Source: CAYNUJ01 sp964573255 (GTDB lineage: Bacteria > Bacteroidota > Ignavibacteria > Ignavibacteriales > Melioribacteraceae). From it: DNA of 31,523 bases. The notes beneath the pieces are model-generated. The model worked only from the letters and a program-made list of their open reading frames with translations. It was not told where the DNA came from and ran no database searches. The stretch is taken from positions 1 to 31,523 of the forward strand of contig CAZNJB010000038.1 in assembly GCA_964573255.1 (NCBI GenBank), read 5' to 3'. Below are positions 15,647 to 24,345 of the stretch, one piece after another; positions within the stretch are counted from its first letter, which is position 1, and the number at the start of each line of letters is the position of its first letter. Both the position numbers and the translations under genes were made by a program.

Positions 15647-16812
15647 ATTTCTTCCCATTTCTCCACAAATTCAAAACCCCTTTTTGTCAATTCATTCATA
15701 ATTACTTTACCTGTAGCAGCTTCGTCAACAGAAAGGGCTCCCGGTTTAATTACGTTATGTGCAGCTAATATTGCCATCACCGAGGCATGCCAGCCGGTTA
15801 ATTTTTGCATTGCGGTAAATCCGGTTTTTTCGTCAAATTTTTGAATTACCGATAATGTCATTTTTTGCTTATAACCGTCTTTTATTCCGGTTGCAGTAAT
15901 CATAACAATTCCAACGTCTTTCGGATTTTCGGTTTTAAGTTTCGGCTCCAAGAGAAAATGGTAAAATTTTCTCGGACTAATTTTTATCCCTTTGAAATCT
16001 ATCGGTTCTTCTTCGAATAGACCTAATTTGGAATATGCGTTGAACCATTCCCAATGCCCCGGGTAGCGGAGCGTTCTATTCTCCAAACGCTCAATTTTAT
16101 TTTCCAATTTCCAAGGAAGTATGGAAAGTCCGCCGTTTGTAACATTGGCTTCGAGTCTGCCCAGTTTATCATCCAGTTCAATAATTTCAAGTTCAGAAAA
16201 ACAGGGGACTCCGGTGATTTTTCCGTCTCGTATAAAAATTGAATCGCCGTAATATTCGTTTGTTAATCCGTTGATATTGAAGAATAATTCATAATTCCAC
16301 GGAGGTTTCGGATCCAAGGGTAAACCGCCGCCGTAGTTTTTAATCTCTTCAACCCTCTCGAATTTTGAAAGTGCATATTCAATCATAGAAATATTTAATC
16401 CGGGATCCATTCCGCAGTCGGGAATAATAGATACGTTGGATGCTTTGGCTTTGTCGTTAAATTCGAGCTGCTTCCAAACCATAGAAGTATTTCCACCCAG
16501 GTCGATGAAATTACAGTTTGCCGCTATAGCGCATTCAGTGAGTAATTCGTTGAAATAATAGGGTACAGCGCTGATGGCTGAATTGTGTTCTTTCAATATT
16601 TCGATTAATTTTTCTTTATCGGTTACTTCTGTAAAGTGCAGATTAAATTTATCGAATCCGGTTAATTTGAATAATTTTTCCCTAGCCAAATTCAACGCAT
16701 CGAAGTCGTTATCAACAAATGCGATTTTGCCGGCATTGCCAAATTTTATTAAATCATATGCGGCGGCAATTCCTTGTCTGCCTGCACCTATAACAGCATA
16801 ATTTTTATTCAT
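15643..16812 (-). CDS. Saccharopine dehydrogenase family oxidoreductase, L-lysine 6-dehydrogenase-like
   Basis: 389 residues from the ATG at 16812; the frame is open to 16839 but MNKNYAVIGAGRQG is the natural start. The NAD(P)-binding Rossmann motif is GAGRQGIA, and the acidic end of strand 2 is VDNDFD. The rest follows the saccharopine-dehydrogenase fold with IIPDCGMDPGLNISM and NYGGGLPLDPKPPWNYELFF. The order of blocks (SGG/NGG-LSILP, LRYPGHWEW, the final MNELTKRGFEF) resembles the Geobacillus-type lysine 6-dehydrogenase I recall. That enzyme oxidises lysine at the epsilon position to a semialdehyde that cyclises to piperideine-6-carboxylate. Saccharopine- or carboxynorspermidine-type activity cannot be excluded. 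Confidence 0.8.
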   Translation of the reverse strand: MNKNYAVIGAGRQGIAAAYDLIKFGNAGKIAFVDNDFDALNLAREKLFKLTGFDKFNLHFTEVTDKEKLIEILKEHNSAISAVPYYFNELLTECAIAANCNFIDLGGNTSMVWKQLEFNDKAKASNVSIIPDCGMDPGLNISMIEYALSKFERVEEIKNYGGGLPLDPKPPWNYELFFNINGLTNEYYGDSIFIRDGKITGVPCFSELEIIELDDKLGRLEANVTNGGLSILPWKLENKIERLENRTLRYPGHWEWFNAYSKLGLFEEEPIDFKGIKISPRKFYHFLLEPKLKTENPKDVGIVMITATGIKDGYKQKMTLSVIQKFDEKTGFTAMQKLTGWHASVMAILAAHNVIKPGALSVDEAATGKVIMNELTKRGFEFVEKWEEI

Positions 16813-16856
16813 ATTATCTTTTATAATTATTAGTGCCAAATATATAAAGGAGATAA

Positions 16857-16885
16857 TAAATAAAAAATCCGGCTGTTAGCCGGAT
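16857..16885 (-). terminator. Rho-independent terminator after the OsmC gene
   Basis: The perfect 8-bp stem ATCCGGCT/AGCCGGAT with a 3-base loop is followed on the minus strand by TTTTTTATTT. It lies 22 bases after the OsmC stop and ends the deaminase-OsmC unit before the next minus-strand gene. Confidence 0.88.
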
Positions 16886-16907
16886 AAGAAACGGTTGTTT
16901 GAGAATT

Positions 16908-17342
16908 TTATTCTTCTGAAGTATCTACAATTTTGTAGCTGTGCTCAATTGTCATAGCTTTTTCGAACATTGCTGTAACGCCGCAATATTTTGTTTGCGA
17001 GAGTTCAATCGCACGTTCAACGGCTTTAGGGTCGATGTTTTTACCGTGGAAAACGTATTCCAGATTTATTTTGGTATAAACTTTCGGATGCTCTTCTGTC
17101 ATTTCAGCTTCAATATTCATTTCGAAACCGTCGAGTTTAACTCTTTTCTTCTGCAAAATTGAAGCGACATCGGAGCCTGTGCATCCGCCGAGTGCTAATA
17201 ACAATAATTCTTTGGGACGAATTGCAGCATTGCTGCCTCCGAAATCTTCCGGACCGTCCATCATAACCCAATGTTTAGAGTCAGTTTTTCCGGCAAATGT
17301 TATACCGGATAATTGCTTTACTTGTGCTTTTACTGTTGCCAT
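16908..17342 (-). CDS. OsmC/Ohr family peroxide-reducing protein
   Basis: 144 residues of the OsmC fold. The two redox cysteines are Cys54 in ALGGCTGSDVASIL and Cys120 in TKYCGVTAMF. The preceding RPKELLLLALGGC matches the helix start of the family. It probably reduces organic or other hydroperoxides in the cytoplasm; the YhfA-like subgroup has an uncertain substrate. The ribosome binding site AAAGGAG is strong. It starts 12 bases after the cytosine-deaminase stop and is closed by a terminator, so the two form an operon. Confidence 0.9.
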   Translation of the reverse strand: MATVKAQVKQLSGITFAGKTDSKHWVMMDGPEDFGGSNAAIRPKELLLLALGGCTGSDVASILQKKRVKLDGFEMNIEAEMTEEHPKVYTKINLEYVFHGKNIDPKAVERAIELSQTKYCGVTAMFEKAMTIEHSYKIVDTSEE

Positions 17343-17354
17343 AATAACTCCTTT

Positions 17355-17789
17355 TTATAATTCCCCGATATCTTCTTTCCATAAATCGGGATTTTGATTA
17401 ATAAATTGATTCATTAAATCTTTACATTCCTGATTATCCAAATCAATAACTTCAACGCCATGTTCTTCCAAAAATTCTCTGGAACCGGTAAAAGTAGTCG
17501 ATTCTCCTGCTACTACTTTTTTGATACCGAATTGGACTACGGCACCGCCGCATAAAAAACAAGGCATAAGTGTTGAATATAAGATGGTATCAGAGTAACT
17601 TTGGATTCGGCCGGCATTCCTTAAACAATCAATTTCGGCGTGAATTATCGGATCATTTTCCTGAACCCGCTTATTATGACCGCGTCCTATTATTTCTCCG
17701 TCTTTTACCAGAACCGAACCTATTGGGATTCCTCCTTCGGCTAAGCCTTTCTTTGCTTCTTCAATAGCTGCCTGCATAAATTTGTCCAT
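17355..17789 (-). CDS. Cytosine deaminase, yeast Fcy1-type
   Basis: 144 residues of the zinc CDA/tadA fold. The zinc site is HAE (His50, Glu52) and PCFLC (Cys77, Cys80). It resembles yeast cytosine deaminase more than TadA or guanine deaminase: EEGGxPIG-like EGGIPIGSVLVKDG, RGHNKR with Asn39, TLYSTLMPC-like LYSTLMPC, and especially the C-terminal QFINQNPDLWKEDIGE. In that segment Asp140 matches yeast Asp155, which contacts cytosine. The expected reaction is cytosine to uracil in pyrimidine salvage. Most bacteria use the unrelated CodA for this. A related nucleoside or pterin deaminase is the main alternative. It is co-transcribed with the OsmC gene. Confidence 0.85.
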   Translation of the reverse strand: MDKFMQAAIEEAKKGLAEGGIPIGSVLVKDGEIIGRGHNKRVQENDPIIHAEIDCLRNAGRIQSYSDTILYSTLMPCFLCGGAVVQFGIKKVVAGESTTFTGSREFLEEHGVEVIDLDNQECKDLMNQFINQNPDLWKEDIGEL

Positions 17790-17925
17790 CTTTGTACCCT
17801 TTAAAGATTAAAGAAATTTTTCCGGTTAAATTTAACACTTTATTCTCGATTTTTTTGCTTTTTTATAAACCCTTAGGAAATCAATTTGGTAGAAGAAAAA
17901 AGATAATTGAAATCTCTTGTTTTTT

Positions 17926-18062
17926 CTAAAAAGTATATTTTATACCGATTTGAGCTGATTTACCACTTTTCATCGCATAATATGAAAGTTGTTTCAAATT
18001 TCTCTTTTTTGTAGCTTTATTCGTATGAAAAGTAGAAATTTCCATAGTATTCCAGGGCTGAT
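17926..18062 (-). pseudogene. Possible 3' remnant of an outer-membrane beta-barrel gene
   Basis: In the gap before the hexosaminidase gene, the minus strand encodes about 45 residues ending KSGKSAQIGIKYTF and a stop. An amphipathic last strand finishing in Phe is the usual C-terminal signal of outer-membrane barrel proteins, and the upstream SYSYQPWNTMEIST looks like another strand. Further upstream the frame runs antisense through the hexosaminidase signal peptide and soon hits a stop, so no complete gene exists. It may be the tail of a decayed gene cut off by rearrangement. Chance is not excluded. Confidence 0.25.
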
Positions 18063-20489
18063 ATGAATATGAAAAAGTTATTTTTGCTATTCCTGTTATG
18101 GCAATCGGTAAGTTCAACAATTTTGGCGGATAAAATGAAATTAAATATCATACCCATACCACAAATTGTTCAGGTGACGAATAACGTTTTTTATTTCCCT
18201 GACGATATAAATGTATTTATTTCTGAAGATGATGTTACATTGTCGAATTATATCAAAGAATATCTCCAATCTTTTTTAGTTAATCATCCGCGATATACCG
18301 ATAACGAATTAGATGCAAATGTAATTCTTAAAATTGATAAGAACTTTAGCCCCGGTGGTGCGGCATACGGTTCTTTAAATGAAGCTTATTCACTTAAATT
18401 GGTTGATGCGCAAATTTATATAGTCGCAAAGGAATACCGAGGGCTCTATTATGGACTGGTAACTCTTAAGAAAATTCTGAGTCAAAACTCTTCTGCCGAA
18501 TTGAAAGAACTTACAATAATAGATTATCCTGAAATGGCGATAAGAGGGATTTCTGATGATATTAGCCGTGGGCAGGTGTCAACTTTGGATAATTTCAAAA
18601 AGATAATTGAGTTTATTTCTGAACAGAAGATGAATACATATATGCCTTACATCGAAGATGTCTTGGCATTTGATAAATATCCGGATATAGGAAAAGATAG
18701 GGGAGCGCTTACAAAAGAAGAAGTTCGCAGTTTAGTGGAGTTTGCCAAAAAGAAATTTGTGGATATCATTCCTATTTTTCAAACTTTGGGGCATTATGAG
18801 AATATCCTTTCACAAGATGAGTTTGTAAATTATGCGGAATTTCCCGGCGCGGCATCGCTGGATGTTTCTAATGATGAAATTTATACTTTTCTCGATAATT
18901 TGATAAAAGAAGTGACTGAAATCTTTCCGGGTGAATATCTTCACGTGGGAGCCGACGAGAGTTTTGACGTTGGTTTGGGCAACAGCAGGCATCTTGTGGA
19001 AACTTCATCCATTGCAGAAGTACATGCGAAGCACTATAAAAAAGTTTATGACATTTGTAAAAAATATAATCGCAAGATGATGATGTACGGAGATATTATT
19101 CTTCGTCATCCCGAAATACTTAACTTGATCCCGAAAGATATTATTATAGTCGACTGGCATTACGGTGCAAGGGATTATTACGAATCCACAAAAATATTTC
19201 ATGATGCTGGTTTTGAATATATTGTTTCTCCGTCGGTTTGGAATTTTTTAACCACATACCCGACTAATATCAATGCACTTCCGAATATAAAATATTTAAC
19301 TAAAAACGGGGTGCAGAATTATTCTATTGGAATGATAAACTCAAACTGGGGGGATTACGGAGCCGAGACTTTCAAGGAACTTCTTTATTACGGCTATGCT
19401 TGGTCTGCTCAATGTGCTTGGTCGTTGGGAAAAAGTGATATTTCAGTATTTACGGAAGCGTTCTATAAAGAATTTTTCGGAATATATGATTCCGATGTAA
19501 TGCTTTGTCATACTATTTTATCTAATCCTTTAAATCAAGTCTTATGGCACGAGATATGGCGGCATCCACTACTGGAACCGAAAAAATCAGTTTGGTGGGA
19601 ACCACAAATACATCAAGTCTCCAAAACCGTTTGGAATGAAATGACCATATCTCAATTAACTAGTAGCATAGAATCTTTAAAGCATAAAGTTAAAAGCAAT
19701 TCTGAGCAATTAGAGATATGGACTTTCCTTTCTAAATTATATCACTGGTATATCTTGAAATCTAAAACAAATTTACTTTTAAGAGATACCACTGTATCGA
19801 TGAATCGGAAAAGAGAGAAATTAGTAACTATGATATTAGAGAATATTCTCAGATTGGAAACTTTGAAAGTTGAATTCAAAAGTATTTGGACGAAATATTA
19901 CAAGCCGGATAATTTGAATATGATTGAAGATAAATTCAACCGGTTAATTCAATATTTTAAGGAGATAAAAGAAGAGTTAAAAAATGATAAACTTACTTCG
20001 CCCCTTTTGCCGAATAAATGGTGTTATGCGAAAGTAGGGAAGAATGATTATAAAGAAGCCGAATTTGAATACAGCTTTGAAATTAATAAACCGGTAGTAA
20101 CAGCAAAATTACAGTTGTTGGCGGATACATATGCGGAGTTGTACATTAACGGAGAATATGTAGACAGAGTTTATGCAAGAAGAACTCTTTCGCTTGCCGT
20201 AGATTATAGAAGAATTATTTATCGTGATATTAATAAATATTTAAAAGAAGGAGAAAATGAAATTAGAGTGATTTGCAAGAATTTTAATGCCAGAGGTGCT
20301 GCAGGTTTTAATATAATTTCAGAGATTGATTATTCTGACGGTAGTAAGGATATAATTGCTACAAGCGATGATTGGAAATTTAAGTTACCGGGGAGAAGTG
20401 ATTTATATGATGCTGCCGCCGAAGATTATCGGCGCGAAGTAATTGCCCCTAATTTTGAAACTAACAGAACTAGTTGGATTGAAAGATAG
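18063..20489 (+). CDS. Secreted glycoside hydrolase family 20 beta-N-acetylhexosaminidase-like protein
   Basis: 808 residues. The N-terminal signal peptide (about 1-22, MKKLFLLFLLWQSVSSTILA core) may start at the ATG 18063 or two codons later. A GH20b-type N-domain (about 25-155) ends in YRGLYYGLVTLKKIL and the strand TIIDYPEMAIRG, which opens the TIM barrel. The catalytic Asp298-Glu299 pair sits in LHVGADES, where HxGxDE is the family norm, so substrate-assisted hydrolysis of terminal GlcNAc or GalNAc is expected. A helical region (about 530-655) and a C-terminal beta-sandwich resembling a carbohydrate-binding/galactosidase sugar-binding module (about 660-800) follow. It is coupled to the SDR gene, which starts 9 bases after its stop. 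Confidence 0.88.
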   Translation: MNMKKLFLLFLLWQSVSSTILADKMKLNIIPIPQIVQVTNNVFYFPDDINVFISEDDVTLSNYIKEYLQSFLVNHPRYTDNELDANVILKIDKNFSPGGAAYGSLNEAYSLKLVDAQIYIVAKEYRGLYYGLVTLKKILSQNSSAELKELTIIDYPEMAIRGISDDISRGQVSTLDNFKKIIEFISEQKMNTYMPYIEDVLAFDKYPDIGKDRGALTKEEVRSLVEFAKKKFVDIIPIFQTLGHYENILSQDEFVNYAEFPGAASLDVSNDEIYTFLDNLIKEVTEIFPGEYLHVGADESFDVGLGNSRHLVETSSIAEVHAKHYKKVYDICKKYNRKMMMYGDIILRHPEILNLIPKDIIIVDWHYGARDYYESTKIFHDAGFEYIVSPSVWNFLTTYPTNINALPNIKYLTKNGVQNYSIGMINSNWGDYGAETFKELLYYGYAWSAQCAWSLGKSDISVFTEAFYKEFFGIYDSDVMLCHTILSNPLNQVLWHEIWRHPLLEPKKSVWWEPQIHQVSKTVWNEMTISQLTSSIESLKHKVKSNSEQLEIWTFLSKLYHWYILKSKTNLLLRDTTVSMNRKREKLVTMILENILRLETLKVEFKSIWTKYYKPDNLNMIEDKFNRLIQYFKEIKEELKNDKLTSPLLPNKWCYAKVGKNDYKEAEFEYSFEINKPVVTAKLQLLADTYAELYINGEYVDRVYARRTLSLAVDYRRIIYRDINKYLKEGENEIRVICKNFNARGAAGFNIISEIDYSDGSKDIIATSDDWKFKLPGRSDLYDAAAEDYRREVIAPNFETNRTSWIER

Positions 20490-20498
20490 GAGATAATT

Positions 20499-21272
20499 AT
20501 GTATTCAATTAAAGGTAAAAAAGTATTAATTACCGGTGCTTCTGCCGGAATTGGAAAGGCGTGTGCTTATCAATTTGCCGGGGCTGGAGCGGATATTTTA
20601 ATATGTGCGAGACGTATTGATAAATTAAATGAAATAGCTGATGATATAAATAAAAATTTCGACGTTAATGTTTATGCTTTCGAACTGGATGTGAGAAATC
20701 ATAACGACGTAAAAGATAGACTTGAACAATTACCTGAAGAATGGAAAGAAGTTGATATATTGGTAAATAATGCAGGACTTGCCCGTTCCCTTAATAAAGT
20801 TTACGAATATGATATCCAGGACTGGGAAGAGATGATTGACACAAATATAAAAGGTGCCCTTTATCTTACGCGCTATATTGTTCCCGGTATGGTTGAAAGG
20901 AAATCTGGACATATTATTTACATTGGTTCAACTGCAGGACACGAAGCATACGGTGGAGGCGGAGTTTACTGCGGAACTAAACATTTTATTAATGCCATTA
21001 CAAAGGGTTTTAAACTCGACTTATTGGGAACCGGAGTGCGAGTCAGCAGTGTGGATCCCGGGTCTGTGGAAACGGAATTTAGTTTAGTACGTTTTCACGG
21101 TGATGAAGAAAGAGCGAAAAACGTTTATAAAGGATTTACGCCTTTAACCGCTGATGATGTAGCCGATGCTGTACTTTATTGCGCTACACGTCCTCCGCAT
21201 GTAAATATCAATGAAATTATTTTGACTTCAAAGGATCAGGGGAATTCTTTTATTTTTAATAAGAAGTTGTAA
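20499..21272 (+). CDS. Short-chain dehydrogenase/reductase, YdfG-like
   Basis: 257 residues of a classical SDR. The coenzyme site is TGASAGIG (12-19), with ARR after strand 2 suggesting NADPH. NNAG is at 90-93, and the active site comprises Asn116, Ser144, Tyr157 and Lys161 (YCGTK). The overall pattern, including VDPGSVETEFSLVRFHGD and DDVADAVLYCATRPPHVNINEI, matches the YdfG group, which reduces malonic semialdehyde or oxidises serine and 3-hydroxy acids. The ribosome binding site GGAGA lies in the short gap after the hexosaminidase gene, so the two are one operon. The pairing does not point to a clear shared pathway. Confidence 0.9.
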   Translation: MYSIKGKKVLITGASAGIGKACAYQFAGAGADILICARRIDKLNEIADDINKNFDVNVYAFELDVRNHNDVKDRLEQLPEEWKEVDILVNNAGLARSLNKVYEYDIQDWEEMIDTNIKGALYLTRYIVPGMVERKSGHIIYIGSTAGHEAYGGGGVYCGTKHFINAITKGFKLDLLGTGVRVSSVDPGSVETEFSLVRFHGDEERAKNVYKGFTPLTADDVADAVLYCATRPPHVNINEIILTSKDQGNSFIFNKKL

Positions 21273-21283
21273 GGATAGAATTG

Positions 21284-21308
21284 AAGGGACGCAGTATCTG
21301 CGTCCCTT
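21284..21308. terminator. Bidirectional terminator between the SDR and P5C dehydrogenase genes
   Basis: A perfect 11-bp stem AAGGGACGCAG/CTGCGTCCCTT with a TAT loop lies between two converging genes, 12 bases after one stop and 13 before the other. T-runs on both sides are short, but placement and stem strength support termination in both directions. Confidence 0.8.
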
Positions 21309-21320
21309 TGAATAGAAATA

Positions 21321-22952
21321 TTATTTTTCACTCATAAACGGATAGCGCCAATCTTTCGGAGGGACGAAAGTTTCTTTCATTGTTCTCACGCTCATCCATC
21401 TCAATAAATTCATAGCACTTCCTGCTTTATCGTTTGTACCGGAAGCACGACCACCGCCAAAGGGCTGTTGACCTACTACAGCTGCAGTTGGTTTATCGTT
21501 GATGTAGAAATTACCTGCAGCATTTTGGAGTTTGTCGGACATTTTAATCAGCGCTTTTCTGTCTTGTGCCCAAATAGCGCCGGTTAATGCATAGGGCGAA
21601 GTCGTATCGCAAAGTTCGAGTGTTTCATCGAATTTATCATCGTCGTAAACGTAAATAGTTAGAACCGGACCGAAAATTTCTTCTTGCATAGTCTTGAATT
21701 TAGGATCATCAGTAACAATTGTAGTCGGTTCTATAAAATAACCTTTAGAATCGTCGAAATTTCCGCCGGTAATAATTTCAGCATTATCGGCTTCTTTAGC
21801 GTATTTAATATATCCGGTAATCGAATCGAATGCAGCTTGATCTATTACTGCAGACATAAAATTAGTGAAATCTTCTACATCGCCCATTTTAATTTCCGCA
21901 ACTTGGGCGGTATATTTTTCTTTGAATTCCTGCCAGCGGGATTTTGGAATATACATTCTGGAAGCGGCAGAACATTTTTGACCTTGATATTCGAATGCAC
22001 CTCTGATAGCAGCAACTACAAGTGCATCTATATCGGCTGAATTATGGGCAAAGATGAAATCCTTTCCGCCTGTTTCTCCCACAATTCTCGGATAATATTT
22101 CATTTTGGAAATATTATCTCCAACCTTTTTCCACATATTTTGAAATACTGCCGTGGAGCCTGTAAAGTGAATACCTGCTAAATGTTCGCTTTCCATTACA
22201 GGGTTTCCAACTTGTCCGCCAGAGCCGGGAATGAAATTGATCACTCCTTTTGGCAAGCCGGCTTCTTCGAATAATTTCATCAAATAATAAGCCGAATAAA
22301 CCGCACTCGAAGCGGGTTTCCATAAAGCCACGTTTCCTACTAAAGCAGGTGCAGTTGGCAAGTTACCGGCAATTGATGTAAAGTTGAAAGGAGTTACGGC
22401 AAAAATGAATCCTTCTAACGGACGGTATTCAACTCTATTCCACATACCTGCCGGTGAAAATGGTTGGTCAGACATCAATTGAGTCAGGTAGTATGAATTA
22501 AATCGCCAAAAGTCAATCAATTCACAAGCGCTGTCGATTTCCGCTTGAAATGCCGTTTTGCTCTGTCCAAGCATTGTAGCTGCATTCAAAGTAGAACGCC
22601 AAGGACCGGCAAGAAGATCTGCCATTTTCAAAAATATTGCAACTCTTTGCTCCCAAGGCATAGTAGCCCATTCTTTTCTAGCTTCTAATGCCGCTTCAAT
22701 TGCCATTTCTACTTCTTTTTTGCCTGCTTTATGATAAACACCTAATACATGATTTTTGTCATGAGGAATCCGCATTTCGGCTGTATCGCCGGTTTTTATT
22801 TCTTCTCCTCCAATTATTAGCGGTACTTCAATTTGCTTGCTTTTAAGTTCCGCTAACTTTTGCTTTAATTCTGCTTTTTCAGGTGTGCCCGGAGAATAAC
22901 TTTTTATCGGTTCGTTAATTGGATCTGGCACCTTAAAATATGCATTAGACAT
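21321..22952 (-). CDS. pruA: L-glutamate gamma-semialdehyde (1-pyrroline-5-carboxylate) dehydrogenase
   Basis: Oxidises glutamate semialdehyde to glutamate with NAD+, the last step of proline and arginine breakdown. The 543 residues have the ALDH4A1-type layout, with a long N-terminal arm (PDPINEPIKSYSPGTPEK), TPFNFTSIAGNLPTAPALVGN (Asn190), GETGGKDF (Glu293) and the catalytic Cys327 in QGQKCSAASR. EEIFGPVLT and QQPFGGGRASGTND follow. It is the stand-alone mitochondrial-like form, not the PutA fusion. No proline dehydrogenase gene is in the window. The ribosome binding site AGGAGG is ideal. It is probably monocistronic, with its promoter in the 439-base gap upstream. Confidence 0.96.
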   Translation of the reverse strand: MSNAYFKVPDPINEPIKSYSPGTPEKAELKQKLAELKSKQIEVPLIIGGEEIKTGDTAEMRIPHDKNHVLGVYHKAGKKEVEMAIEAALEARKEWATMPWEQRVAIFLKMADLLAGPWRSTLNAATMLGQSKTAFQAEIDSACELIDFWRFNSYYLTQLMSDQPFSPAGMWNRVEYRPLEGFIFAVTPFNFTSIAGNLPTAPALVGNVALWKPASSAVYSAYYLMKLFEEAGLPKGVINFIPGSGGQVGNPVMESEHLAGIHFTGSTAVFQNMWKKVGDNISKMKYYPRIVGETGGKDFIFAHNSADIDALVVAAIRGAFEYQGQKCSAASRMYIPKSRWQEFKEKYTAQVAEIKMGDVEDFTNFMSAVIDQAAFDSITGYIKYAKEADNAEIITGGNFDDSKGYFIEPTTIVTDDPKFKTMQEEIFGPVLTIYVYDDDKFDETLELCDTTSPYALTGAIWAQDRKALIKMSDKLQNAAGNFYINDKPTAAVVGQQPFGGGRASGTNDKAGSAMNLLRWMSVRTMKETFVPPKDWRYPFMSEK

Positions 22953-23391
22953 AACTAATCCTCCTAATCTTCCTTCGCTACTTTAATAAATAAATATACT
23001 TTTTATTGAAAATTTAACGACTAAAAATAGTATTAACATCAGGCAATTCAAAGGTGAAGACGTTTATTTATAGTATTTACGCAAAAATTGTTGAATTGCA
23101 GCGAATGCGAATATATCAGGGTTTTGCGTTGCGAGATGTTGATCTATTTTTTACTGTTTTTACGGTCCGGTAGTGTTTTCGTCAATTCAAATTTCCTTAA
23201 TTTGTATCCAAGCAATTCTACTCATAAAAACAGATGTTTTCTTCGGGGAATTTTTTCTTTAATCCCGCCAAACTATCTCCAATTTCCGAATAAACACGGG
23301 ATGCTCAATAACACACAGTAATTTTGATATTGAGCATCCCGGGAAAACATTTCAAATTATCTGTCAAAAATTTCAGTTATGTAACTGAATA
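22953..23391. other. 439-base intergenic region upstream of the P5C dehydrogenase gene
   Basis: It holds the expected promoter region of the minus-strand pruA gene and the 3' end of the nadA transcript, with a strong hairpin at 23297-23341. A 77-codon plus-strand frame (23088-23321) uses a TTG start, lacks a ribosome binding site and has no recognisable features, so I do not call it a gene. I see no tRNA, known riboswitch or mobile element. Confidence 0.5.
23297..23341 (-). terminator. Long perfect hairpin downstream of nadA
   Basis: The 14-bp arms CGGGATGCTCAATA and TATTGAGCATCCCG are perfectly complementary, with a 17-base loop. The hairpin starts 50 bases past the nadA stop, at the end of the nine-gene cofactor operon. 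On the minus strand it is followed only by TGTTTATT, so it is a weak classical terminator. It may instead protect the 3' end of the mRNA. Confidence 0.5.
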
Positions 23392-24330
23392 TTAAACGAT
23401 AGAAATCATTCTTTCTATTGGTAACTTAGCTTTTTCTGCAAGAGTGGAATCCACTTTCACTTCAAATTGTTCATAAAGTAATGCATCACGTAATTTTATC
23501 AAGTCAATTTTTTTCATATACTCACAGACGGAATCTTCGCTAGCCGGATAAAATATTTTATCCGGGTTAGCCTTCTTCATTCTATGAAGAATTCCAACTT
23601 CAGTAGCGATTACAAATTCCTTACTCGGAGATTCGTTAACATAATTAATCATCCCCTCGGTGGAAAATATATGAATATTTTGTGAACATTCATCGAGAGA
23701 TTTGAGCATACAGCTCGAAGAACATCCGCATTCCGGATGTACAAGAAATTCTGCGTCAGGATGTTCCGCTTTACTATTATCAAAATTTATGTCCCCGATT
23801 TTTTCATGTACATGGCAAGCTCCGTCCCAAAAGGTCATTTTTCGTTCGGTCATTGCCTGCACATAGGCTCCCAAAAATTTATCGGGTAAAAAGAGTATCT
23901 CTTTATCTTCAGGAATTGAATTAACGATTTGTACCGCATTAGAGGAAGTGCAGCAATAATCTGACTCGGCTTTAACCTCGGCGGTAGTGTTAACGTAAGA
24001 AACTACTACCGAATTCGGGTGTTCGCTTTTCCATTTACGCAATTGTTCAGCGGTGATAGAATCCGCAAGCGAACAGCCTGCTTCCAAATCGGGCAGCAAT
24101 ACTTTTTTGTCGGGTGAAATAATAGATGCGGTTTCTGCCATAAAATGAACCCCGCAAAAAACAATTATTTCTGCATCTGTTTTTGCAGCTTGACGAGATA
24201 AACCAAGTGAATCGCCTACAAAATCTGCAATATCCTGCACTTCCGGAATTTGATAATTGTGCGCTAAAATAACAGCATTCTTTTGTTTTTTTAATTCATT
24301 AATCTCTTCGAATAATTTTTGTGTCACCAT
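23392..24330 (-). CDS. nadA: Quinolinate synthase
   Basis: Condenses iminoaspartate (from NadB) with dihydroxyacetone phosphate to quinolinate, using a [4Fe-4S] cluster. The 312 residues fit the three-domain NadA. The likely cluster ligands are Cys86 (LEAGCSLAD), Cys171 (DGACHVHE) and Cys269 (SVCEYMKK). AHNYQIPEVQDIADFVGDS and FCGVHFMAE are family blocks. Extra cysteines at 201, 203 and 207 (HPECGCSSSC) lie in a loop where the family usually has HPEC. It starts 15 bases after nadC and is the last gene of the operon. Confidence 0.97.
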   Translation of the reverse strand: MVTQKLFEEINELKKQKNAVILAHNYQIPEVQDIADFVGDSLGLSRQAAKTDAEIIVFCGVHFMAETASIISPDKKVLLPDLEAGCSLADSITAEQLRKWKSEHPNSVVVSYVNTTAEVKAESDYCCTSSNAVQIVNSIPEDKEILFLPDKFLGAYVQAMTERKMTFWDGACHVHEKIGDINFDNSKAEHPDAEFLVHPECGCSSSCMLKSLDECSQNIHIFSTEGMINYVNESPSKEFVIATEVGILHRMKKANPDKIFYPASEDSVCEYMKKIDLIKLRDALLYEQFEVKVDSTLAEKAKLPIERMISIV

Positions 24331-24345
24331 ATCCTGAAATTCCTC

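Noticed and set aside
19141..19160. Second sigma-54-like site (CTGGCATTACGGTGCAA) inside the hexosaminidase gene
   Set aside because: The GG-to-GC spacing is one base short of the required 10, and it lies inside a coding region.
23088..23321. 77-codon plus-strand open frame in the intergenic region
   Set aside because: TTG start, no ribosome binding site, cysteine-rich and low-complexity translation with no recognisable domain, and it runs into the hairpin arm.
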